This document shows, one piece after another, positions 24,401-36,400 of a DNA stretch of 64,000 nucleotides. The notes under the pieces are model-generated. The model was not told the origin of the DNA and did not search any database. It saw nothing but the letters and a program-made list of their open reading frames with translations. The stretch lies in NCBI GenBank assembly GCA_019925795.1, contig CM034305.1, positions 70,730,573 through 70,794,572 of the forward strand. The letters are read 5' to 3'. Source of the DNA: Dendrobium chrysotoxum. Taxonomy: Eukaryota; Streptophyta; Magnoliopsida; Asparagales; Orchidaceae. Within the stretch, counting starts at the first letter, position 1. Every line of letters begins with the position of its first letter. The position numbers and the translations under genes were made by a program.

Positions 24401-27400
24401 TCTCTCAAACTTAAGGATAATTCTATAAGATGGTGGTGAGACCTGTAATGCTCTATGGCCCAAAATGTTGTCCATTAAAAGATAAACATAAAATTAAGTG
24501 TTGCAGAGATGAGGATGCTTAGGTTGATGAGTGACTTCGCTATTAGAGATAGAATGCGAAACAAGTATATATGAAAGGTTGGAGTAGCTCCAGTGGCATA
24601 TAAGATTAGAGAGAGTCGCCTTGAATGGTTTGGTCATATAAAACATCGACCTTCCGATGACCCGGTTAGGAGAGTATATATATTAGATTTGACCTATGCT
24701 AAGAAGAGTAGAGGTAGACCTAAAAAAAACTTGGTTATATAATATTAAAAATAACCTTTCTTTATTAGATTTAATTGAGAATTTGACTTTTAACAAAACA
24801 CAGTGGAGAAAAATGATTCATGTAGCCGACACCATATAGTGGGATAAATGTTTGATGTTGTTCTTGTTATCATAACATTTCTTAAATTCTATTTTCTCTA
24901 TTTAGCCTAATTATGGTTAATCATGGAATGACTTTTAATAGAAGTTACAATCTTGATGTCACCTCTTATTGTTAAGCAATGATTCATAACAGCATGGTGG
25001 CCAAGGAAACTTCACCAATCGTCTTATTGTTGGACATAAATTGAACATAAAAAACTTATTTTATTCGGCACAATTAGTAATAATGTTCATGAATGGAAGA
25101 GGCAAAGATGACCATCTCAATAGAGTTGCTATCCCTTCATAAAAAGAAGATGCAAAGTTCAGAATATGGAGAGCTGAAAATAATATGGCGATGTACTAGC
25201 TAATCAATACTAAGGATAATGAGACAGTAGAATTTTGTGTTCTATGTAGCTGCTAAAGAGATCTAAGATGCCAACTAGGAGACTTCCTTTGATAATTAAA
25301 ATACTTTGGAGCTATTTAAAATCAAAAGAGCTCTTCATGATCTTCAACAGGGTTGTCATTCTATTAATCAATACTACAATACTATCACTTTGAAGTATTT
25401 GATTGTGAATGTCAAGTGATGCAACCAAGTACTGGAAGATTATTCAAAAGGGTATTGTTCAAGTTTCAATTTTTGATACAAATTTAGTTCCAAATCCAAA
25501 TCTAAGTCATTAAGATTATCAATTATTGATAATAATTTCATTTCATTTTTGGAGATTATAGTTGGAAAAGGGATTGTTCATCAGAGCTCTTGCATTAACA
25601 CCCTAATGGGATAGCTAAAAGGAAAAATGGGCATCTCTTGGAAGTTGTCGATGAGTTATGATCACAAGTAGTATTTCAGAATATTCTAGGGGTTGGTTGC
25701 CCTTATCACTGCATACCAAATTAATCGCATGCCAGTTAGAATTTTTAAATTTAGAACTCATTGACAAATTCTTTCACATGCTTATCTTATGATCATTAGG
25801 GTTGTCACAAGTGTGATTTAGGAGCCAAACAAAGCAATGTATTAGCTTTGTACACCACTTACTTGTGAAGCGTAAGATTCAAGTAAAGCATTTGTGTTGT
25901 CTCACAAGTATATTCTTGATTTTTAAAAATATTCTTACGTCACTTCATTTTTTATGTTATTTCTTATTTGATTATTTTTTGGATTATGAATAACTATAAA
26001 TTATTTTTATTAATTTATCATTATATTTACTAAAATATTATTTCTTTTTATGATTTAAGTTTGGTTAATTAAATAACTATTGTATGCATATAATATATGT
26101 GTGTATATATGATATACAACTCATTAATGCTTAAGTTAGCAAAAGCATTGCTCGCTTAGCACTTTAAGCATTAAAACAAATGAAAACACTTGTGCATCAC
26201 ATATTGCTCAACACTTGAATAACATTGATAACCATAATCATTTCAACTATAACCCTTAAGGTCTTTGGTTGCTATGCTTTGTTCACATTCCTCCACATCA
26301 AAAGAGCAGATTCGTTCTCAAAGCTAGAAAAACCATCTTTCTAAGCTACTCTCATAACAATAAGGGTGAAAATGATATTCACACTCTACTTGAAAATTTT
26401 ATAGCTCAATGGATGTAACCCTGTTAAAAATCAACTTTTTACTCCAAAATTCTTATTCAAAGGGAGAATTCTAACACATTACATGAATATCAAATTTATG
26501 GTAATGAGAATAGTAATCCTCCCCTGATTCCTACTACAACTTCTCTATTCTTCTCTGGGCCTTCATTTATTCATAATTTATCTGAGTTCACCAAATCACC
26601 TACTTCTAAGCACATTGAATCTTCCTAGGGTCACGTACAATGAGCATATACAAAGGGGTTGCCTATTGAAGATGACATGGGACTTAAATTAAATAGGTTG
26701 ACCAATGTATCTTACATGAATATTATCAAGTGCGCATCCAATTCTTTAATCCACGTCACAAAGTAATTTTGATCATGTGATAATTTGGAAATTCCATTTG
26801 CTCAAGGCAAGGTGTAAAAGGACTTGGGCCAAACATTTTGGACTTTGTTTTTATGAAAGATTATGTTCTAATTTTTATTTCTTTCATTACAAATATTTCT
26901 AACATTGAAATTCTAACCAACATTCAAGAAGCTCTAAAGATACTTGAATGAAGAGAAGCCATTCATTAAGAAATTCAAGCTCTTGAAAGAAATGATAACT
27001 AAAAACTTTCAAATCTACCCAAAGGGAAGAAATCTATTGGACAAAAATGGATATTCAATGTAAATATAAGGTAGATGGAAGTATTGAATGGTATTAGACT
27101 ATTTTAATTGCAAAATGATTCACCCAAACCTCTGGAATTGATTATCAATAGATTTGTGCTCTTATTGCTATGATTAACATTGTTTGAATTTTATTTTCTT
27201 TGGTTGCAAAATTAGATTTGCTACTTCATCAATAGGATGCAAAAATAACTTTCTAAATGGAGACTTTAAAAATTAAATTTTAATGGTAATTTATTCTCAA
27301 TTTGAGGCTACTAGTATCATAAATGAAAATGATAGACTTGTGGAATCATTAGATTGATTAAAACAATCACAAAGAGGCTGGTTCTATAGATTCATCATGG

Positions 27401-30400
27401 TGTTTAAGAGGCATGGACATGCTTAAGGACAATTTGACTGCACTCTATTTACTAAGTCATTTGAGAGTAAAATTATTATCCTTATTGTATAAATTGCTAA
27501 CGTCATCTTGATAGGCAATTATGAAGAAATAATTAATAAGCTGAATGATGTCCTTGCCAAATAATCTGAAATTAATGATCTTGGTTTATTAAAGCATTTC
27601 CCATGCATGAAAATATCAAGATCAAGCAAAGAATATCGGTCTCTTAAAGGAAATGCCTGTTGGACTTACTCAAGTAAATCGGCATGTCGGGTGTAAGTTG
27701 GCAAACATTTAATGCATCCTTAAAACAAAATTTGGTCTAAGTATGATACAATACCTTTTGACAAAGGAAAGTACTAATGGTTAGTAGGGAAACTTACCTA
27801 ATTATCTCACACTAAATTTCATTTTAGCTTCTTATCATTGAAGTAAATTAGTTCATGAGTAACTCTACAAAGGAACATCTTGAATTTGTTTATTGATTAC
27901 TGAGGTATCTTAAAATGATTCTGAAAAATGTTATTTTTCAAGAAGGGGATTAAGGATCTATAAAAATCTTCATTAATGCTGATTGTTGGGCTAGATTTGT
28001 AAAGATCAAATATTTACTTTTGGTTATTGCTTTTTTGTTTAGGGAAATTTGATTTCATGGTGAAGTAAAAAAAAAAAAGGAAGAAAGTCTAAGATTCACC
28101 ATGATAGATTCCTATCTTCCCATTCCACTCCTGCAAATTATATGAATCCACATGATTTACCTTAATAGCATTTGACAGCTCCCAAGTTCCTATATCTTAT
28201 CCTGCCATCAATAAATATTTCCCAAATTTTCCTATTTTCATTTCTTGCCCCTGGGATTCTCTAACAGAATCAGCCATTTTGCCTTTTTGGCCCTTTAAGG
28301 GATCACAAGATCTCTGCTCCTGGCCAACTATTTCCATATGATGGAGGAAATCAATCTACATTCAATTATCTTAATTAGGATCCATTGTATTTTGATTTTA
28401 TGTTTCTTTCTGTTTTTATATGACCTGAACATCTTATTTTATGTTTTCTTCTTATTTATGAAATCAAGAAATAAGATATTCTCTTCCCTTATTTTTCTAC
28501 ATTTATTCTGCTTCTCTTCACATGCACATCTTTTAGGTATTTTATTCTTAAATAATGATTTCAAATTTAAATTATATTTAAATTTTGATTTGGAGTTATC
28601 CAAAATATCAAAGTTTGTTATAAACTTTTAATTCTAATTTTATAAAAAAAGGTATTTCTCTTCTATATATTTTAAATTTATACTTGTCTTGGCAAAATTA
28701 TTGGATTAAATCTGAACAATTCTCCTTTTTACTCAATGATTTGGCAATATATTTGAATCTTTTTCTTGTCTCCTTTCCAAATTGAGCACTTCAAGTTCCG
28801 AGAGCTTAGAAAGGTTGAGCACCATGCAATTTTAATAAGCCTAGATGATATACAAACTGAAAAGCCGTGTGAGACCGGTGAAGCGTATATATTACACATA
28901 GATATGGATCCACTTATACCAAAATTGCTGCATCCATTTAATTTTTGTATCTTTAAATTGATTGTGTTCTTTCCTCGAATGTTGCATTGCTATGACTTGG
29001 CATTATGATTGATTGAAATATGGGATTGATCCACCTAATCATCTTCAATGGTCCTCCAGCCAACCTATGCCCTTTTTTTTTTAGAATCTGACTTGCAACG
29101 AAGAAGCCTGCTTTTTTCTATGTCTCCAAATTATGTTACTTTAACGTAAATGATGATATTGAAGCAACTTCATTCTAAGGGGCCACGTAGAATACGGAAA
29201 TTTTAAATTCTGTCTGCATTTATGATAATCAATGCACCTATGAAAATGTTAAGGACTTCATATACTAATAATTTCATCTTGCTTCACTAAAAGCATTTAA
29301 AGACAAATTTTCTTGAGGTCTAGTACATGTTTGACTTAAGTAGATGATCTAGTCACATTATCTTGTATTGCATATAATGCTAAAATCAACTCTTTTGCAC
29401 ATTGATTTGCTTCCCATATAAAATAGCCAGTAGCATATTACTCGAAACTACAAAACAATTCTTTATAATGATTCTATGATATGGAGAAACTAAATCCGTG
29501 ATTTACTTATCATTTCATCTGTCTTCAATAGTTATTACGAGAACATCTAAATCTACTCTTGATTAATCACTACAATAACACTTTTATTTGTTAATTTATA
29601 TTCCTTGTGTTTGCATTGGCATGTGATGGTTCTGTTTTTGAAGTCTGACAATTTTTCGTTTTGTGTTACTTCTTTTTATGATAGAAGCATGATATATTTT
29701 TGTATCCATTATGGAATTTAATTTTGCCTTTATTAGAGATAGACATTTTAAAAAGTCTCCCCTTAACTAATAATAAGCCATATTTTCATCTCCTAGATCC
29801 TTAAAATGAATTGAGGTCTTAACAACTTCTAAGCTAATAATATCTTTGCCATATAACATGGTGTATAGGAAATGTTTATAAGATAGAGCTAAAGTGCATG
29901 AGAGTAATAAGGCTTAATCCTTAGCATCAACCATCATATTTGTATTCTATAAATATCTAATAAGAAAATTAAACCCATTCAAATGTGATTTAAATCAGAG
30001 TATTTTCTTTCTTACTAGGAAAATAGATCCTTTGTTTCTAATGAAGTTTATTGGAGGATTTTTGGTCATGTACAAAGGCTCAATCTAGGTTCACAGTTTC
30101 TCCTAATTTTTTTCTCCATGTCCTTTGCCAAGTTGTCATTTGCCAAGTATAGCTGGATTATCAAGGGTTTATGTCTGCTTTATCTTCTTTTTTTATTAGT
30201 CTTTGACATATTGGAATGTCCCATTAGTGCTTTTATAACCTCTTTTTAGTTTAACACACTTCATGTTTTTTTCTCTAAAACCCAAACCTTTGAGCTATTA
30301 AAATTTTTCGATCTCATGCTTCATTACTATTATATATATTCTTTGGAAAAGCATAACTTCTTTATGTGGAAACTCTTGCCAAGAGAGAACATAATGAACT

Positions 30401-33400
30401 CACAAAGCAATAACAATGAGATCATGCACCATAAGAAGACATCTAGATTTATTTGGTCGATTTAAAATTAGTCTATTCCTACAAACAAAGCGATATGAAT
30501 TTGAGCCATCACATATTCTATAGAGATGTCATATGTGTATTGCTAAAAAATTTGAGCCATCACATATTCTAAATTATTTATAATATGAATGTGTTATTTA
30601 TTATTATATATTTTCATTATTGAGGATGTTTTCTTTATTATATTTTTTATTATTCTCTTATTTTCCTGGTATGTGTGTGTATACACACACACATAGATAT
30701 GCTCATATGGTTGTTCTAAGAAGGTACTTGAGTAATGACATAGCCTATTATAATTCTCTCATTTCAAACATGGTATCAAAGCCATTGCATAGAATTCTCT
30801 CGATTCTCTAAAAACCTTATCAACAATGCCACACCTCAAACATCCAAGCTCTATTTACCTGCTTTCACACTTCCCTATAACTATAACTTATTTATGTTCT
30901 ACTACCTTGTCCTTTGGTGTGATCCTTGTCTCTGTTGTTAACCATTGAGACACTTCGCCTCCTTTATTTCCTATAGCTTTTTATATCTCTATAATTTACT
31001 GTTCTACAATGATAATCACTTTTGTGTTTTAGGCTCTTATTATGTCAAATCTCTTCTTTGATACCTCCATTGATGCCCTCTATGGATTCCTTAATTTAAG
31101 ATCTTATCACGTCTTCTTTGACATTATTCTTGTTGCCAAGTCATTGCATCCAAACGAGGATTAACATCCTTTATGCCATTTTGAGTTTGCGAGGCAGTTT
31201 TACCATATCTAAATTATATGATGACTTCATGATTTATAATAAGAGTCTACACTAGTAATATTTCCTCATCATTGAAGATATTCTTCTTTATTATTTATAT
31301 TTTCATTGTTATTATCTTTTGCCTTTATATAAGCACATATATGCTTGTATTATGAAGACGACAACAACAAGCCTTTATCCTACTACGTGGGGTTAGCTAC
31401 ATGAATCCTTTTTTTTCATTGTGTCCCATTAAGAGTCAAAATCTCATTTAAATTTGATAAAAAAATGTCATTTTTGATACTTTATAACCAAGTCTTTTTA
31501 GGCCTTCCTCTACCTTTATTAATATACAACAACAACAACAACATCAAGCCTTTGTCCCACTAACGTGGGGTTGGCTACATGAATTCTTTTTCTCTATTGT
31601 GTCATGTTAAAAGTCAAATTCTCGTTTAAATCTAATAAAGAAAGATCATTTCTAATATTTTCTAACCAAGTCTTTTTAGGTCTACCTCTACCTTTCTTAA
31701 CATAAGTCAAATCTAATATCTCTACTTTCCTAACCGGGTCATCGGAAGGCTATCGTTTTATGTGACCAAACTATCTAAGGCGACTCTCTCTAATCTTATC
31801 TTCCACTGGAGCTACTTCAACCATTTCATGTATATGCTCATTTTGTATCCTATCTCTAAGGGTAAAGCCACTCTTCCACCTGAGCATCCTCATCTCTGCA
31901 ACACTTAACTTATTATTATGCTTCTCTTTTAATGGCCAACATTCGGCACCATAAAGCATTGTAGGTCTCACCACCATCTTATAGAATTTTCCCTTAAGTA
32001 TGAGGGGGACTTTTCTATCACACAATAAGCCCTATGCATTCCTCCACTTCAACCATCCAACTTGAATTTTACTGATAATATCCCCATCTATTTCACCATC
32101 ACTCTGAACAACAGATCCAAGATATCTAAAATGTGTACTCTTATTAATAACTTGATCGCTCAAAATCACAATCCCCTCACAAGGAAGTTACACTCTATAT
32201 ATTCCGTTTTAGATCTACTCAAGTGAAAATATTTAGACTCTAAGGTTGACCTGCATAATTCAAGTTTACCTTCAACTCCCTCAAGGATTCATGTTATGAT
32301 TATTCGACAAGTTTACCTTTATTAATATAGGCCGAATTTAATACTTCTACTCTCCTAACCGGATCATCGGCAAGCCAACGCTTTATGTGACCAAACCATC
32401 TAAGGTGGCTCTCTCTAATCTTATCTATCATTGGAGCTACTCCAACCATTTCCCGTATGTAGTCGTTTTGCATTCTATCTTTAAGTGTAAAGCCGCTCAT
32501 CCATCCTCATCTCTGCAACACTTAATTTATGGTTCTCTTTTAATGGCCAACATTCTACGTCATAAAGCATTGCAAGTTGCACCACCATCTTATAAAATTT
32601 TTCCTTAAGTTTGAGGGGTTCTTTTCTATCACACAATAGGCCTGATGCATTTCTCTACTTCAACCATCTAACTTGAATTCTGCTAATAATATCTCCATCT
32701 ATTTCACCATCACTTTGAATGATAGACCCGAGATATCTAAAACGTATACTCTTTTTAATGACTTGATCACCCAATACCACAGTCCCACCACTAGATATAT
32801 TATTATTATTTTATTGTTCTCATCTCTTACCTTTATATAAGCTTATATATGCTTGTAGTATGAAGACAATTGAGTAAAAATAGTCTTTTACAATTCTCTT
32901 TCCCATCTATCAAATGCAAATAAAATGGAGAAATTACTCTTCCCCAAAATCAAGGAACCCAATCTCACCACGAAAGAAAATTCCTAATCTTTTAACCAGA
33001 AATACAAGATTATCCTATAAGAGAGATGACAAACATAAAAGATCAAAAAGTACCGAAAAATTGATCCTCAAAAGGATACTATCACTTAATGCATTATTTT
33101 AGGGACAATCTTGCTTGCACTATTTAAAGACAATTCTCTACTGCCACAATAAGTTGACCTGCCCAAAAAATTTCTATCTCCTTTTCCTTTTGCTTTTCTT
33201 GAGCCTGCTTGCTCTCTCATTTTTTTTCCTCTAGCAACTACCACTATTTTATGCATCAACAATTCTATTAAAAATTGGGTTTAAATATTAACGTGGCTCT
33301 TCAAAATAATAATTTTTGTAACAAATTTTTAAACTTTATTTCATAAAAGAAAAGAAAAAAGAAGGATAATTAGTCTTTATCTTAAAATTATTTATTAAAA

Positions 33401-36400
33401 TTTTGTTCTTGTCTTGATAAAATTATATGGTCATCAAAGTCTAATATTGTCGAAGAATGTATAACTTATGTTTTAATTTGATCTGTGGTTATATGCGTTC
33501 GTAGTTTTGTCAGCTAGCCATGTATAAGACACTTTCAGTGTTAAAACAGTGGAATGTTTCTTGTTTTTCTCTTATTTTCTCAATACGCAGGTTCTTTAGA
33601 AATCTTCAACTTAAGAATAAAGAATTTAGAGTTAATGCTCAGTTACAGCTATTTATCTGTCATATCTAGCCATGTCTTTATTTGTTACATTATTTTCTAT
33701 TCTTTTTGTTTGATCTAGTGTGTTCTGCTAATGATATGAATTCTTTGGCTACCTTTTTTTTCTTCCAGCTCCGGCCTTTGTAATCCTGCCAAAGTCTCCA
33801 CCGCCCTCTATGTCCTATTTTCACAAGCCAAATGATGAAGCTAATAGTGAAAACCATCGAAATCTAACTATAATTGTGGGCATCTGTGCTGCACTTCTAG
33901 TTGTTGTTGTTATTACTGTTTTGGTAATTTGCTCGTGCAGATCTGTGAAGGGGAATAAGTCCACTACTATGGAAATAGGTGAGCTCATAGTCCTACTCTT
34001 ATATTTTAAACCTATCATTTTACTTGTTAATTTATATTTTCAATATGTTAGTTTGAGCTGTAAACCATAACCTAATTTGGCTTTTCTTTGGACACTTTAG
34101 TAGTTTATGAATGATTTCAATAGTATGAAGCAATTTAAATTTATTGTTGAGTGAAAATTTTCTTTTGCAAGAGAAGGATCAAAAGGATCCATCATCGACT
34201 ATTTGTGGACCAACGTGGTCCTAGACTATGTAAAATAGCCAATTTAGTACACAAACTCATTTAACGGGGACCAAAATGGTCCCATTGTTCAAATTGGAGG
34301 TTAAAATTAATGATTGATACATCCTCGAATAATCATCTTGATCGGGCACGAATCTCGAGGCAAAATCAAGTTGGAAACTTCCAAAATTAAAATTGGGATC
34401 ATCCAAACTCCGATTTCAGTGAACTTACAGTCAAACTGAACGTCTCGGAAATACGAACCCAACGACACCAAATTCAACCCAATCCGTGCCCAAATGAGTC
34501 CAAATCAAGGGTCTGAAGCGTTGTTGGAAGGTTCAAACCATAGTTTGGATTACCAAACGGTCTCCAAATGTGACATGCTTATTGTCGAATCGAGCGTCTC
34601 GACGAGACGAATCCAACGAGCCCAAGATCGCCAAAATTCGATATCTCTAAGACCTTCAAATGTCTAGAAACGGTCCATGATCAAGGGATTCAACATCGGC
34701 TGTTCATTAAAACCACTCCCTAACTACCCTTGATCTTCCACCTATTTACGGGCCATGCCACTCATGAAAATCTATAATTAGAGCCCCCTCTCCTCTTGAA
34801 AAAGGGGCTAATCCTAAGGAAGAAAGAGAGAGCTCTTGCATCCTTGCTCCTCCTCGACCACCGTCGGACCACCGCGTGACGCCGTTGCTCCGCCGGACCA
34901 CCACCTGAGGCCCTGCAATTTGTCGGACCACCACCTGAGGCTCTGCACTTCGCCGGACCACCACCTGAGGCCCTGCACTTTGCCGGACCACCACGTGAGG
35001 CCCTGCACTCCGTCGGACCACCACTTGAGGCCCTGCACTTTGCCGGACCATCACCTGAGGCCCTACACTTCGCTGGACCACCACATGAGGCCCTGGACTT
35101 CGCTGGACCACCACCTGAGGCCCTGGACTTCGCCGGACCACCACCTGAGGCCTTGCACTTCGCTGGACCACCACCTGACGTCCTAAGCTCCGCCGGACCA
35201 CCACTTGACGCCCTGAGTTTCGCCGAAGCACCACTTGATGTCCGGGGCTCTATTGGACCTCCACCTGAGGCCCAAACTTCTACCGGAGCACCACCTGATG
35301 CCTGGAGTTCTATCGAACCACCAACTAAGGTCCTCCCGACCTCTGTCATCTGATTACGATCTTTATGACCTGCAACGTCAGCCGACCACGATCCTTCTGA
35401 CCTCCGTCGCCCTACCAACTAAGGTCCTCCCGACCTCTGACACCATATTAAGGTCCTTCTGACCTCCAACGCCAGTCGACTACAGTCCTTCTGACCTCCG
35501 TCGCCCCACCAACTGAGGTCCCCCCCGACCTCTGACACCAGATTAAGGTCCTTCTGACCTCCAACGCTGGCCGATTACGGTCCTTCTGACCTCCGTTGCC
35601 CCACCAACTAAGGTCCTCCCGACCTCTGACACCAGATTAAGATCCTTCTGACCTCCAACGCCAGCCGCCTACGGTCCTTCTGACCTCCGTCGCCCCACCA
35701 ACTAAGGTCCTCCCGACCTCTGAAACCAGATTAAGGTCCTTCTGACCTCCAACGCCAGTCGACTACGATCCTTCTGACCTCCGTCGCCCCACCAACTAAG
35801 GTCCTCCTGACCTTTGACATCATGTTAAGGTCCTTCTGACCTCCAACGCCAGTCGACCACGGTCCTTCTGACCTCCATCGCCCTATCAATTAAGGTCCTC
35901 CTGACCTCTGACATCAGATTAAGGTCCCTCTGACCTCCAATGCCAGCCGACAACGGTCCTTCTGACCTCCGTCGTTCCACCAACTAAGGTCCTCCCAACC
36001 TCTGTCATCTGATTACGGTCTTTATGACCTGCAACGTCAGCCAACTACGATCCTTCCGACCTCCGTCACCCAACCAACTAAGGTCCTCCCGACCTCTGTC
36101 ATCAGACTACAATCTTCCTGACCTACAACGTCTGTCAACTACGGTCCTTCCATCTTCCATCACCAGAGAACAGTCTTTCTAACCCCTGTCTCCCGCCAAC
36201 TACGGTCCTTTTGACCTCCGTCGCCTGCCAACTATGGTCAGCCGACCCAACAAACGTGTATATATTGATTCCCACCATGTAATGCACTCTATATGATGTA
36301 TATTGGCTATATCAAGCCAAGTCCTTCCCCCAAACGGAGGGCTTCATTTGTAAACAACTGCAAATACTAGTGGATTCATTCAAACTGGGCCAGGCCCCGT

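Noticed and set aside
34746..35418. Long minus- and plus-strand ORFs (up to 218 codons) with Gly/Pro/Ala-rich decapeptide repeats
   Set aside because: They coincide with the 30-bp minisatellite, exist in several frames on both strands at once, lack domains and lie in an intron. They are by-products of a repeat length divisible by three.
34861..36240. CRISPR-like spacing of short direct repeats
   Set aside because: The repeats are contiguous without unique spacers, and the sequence is from a plant nuclear genome. It is a minisatellite.
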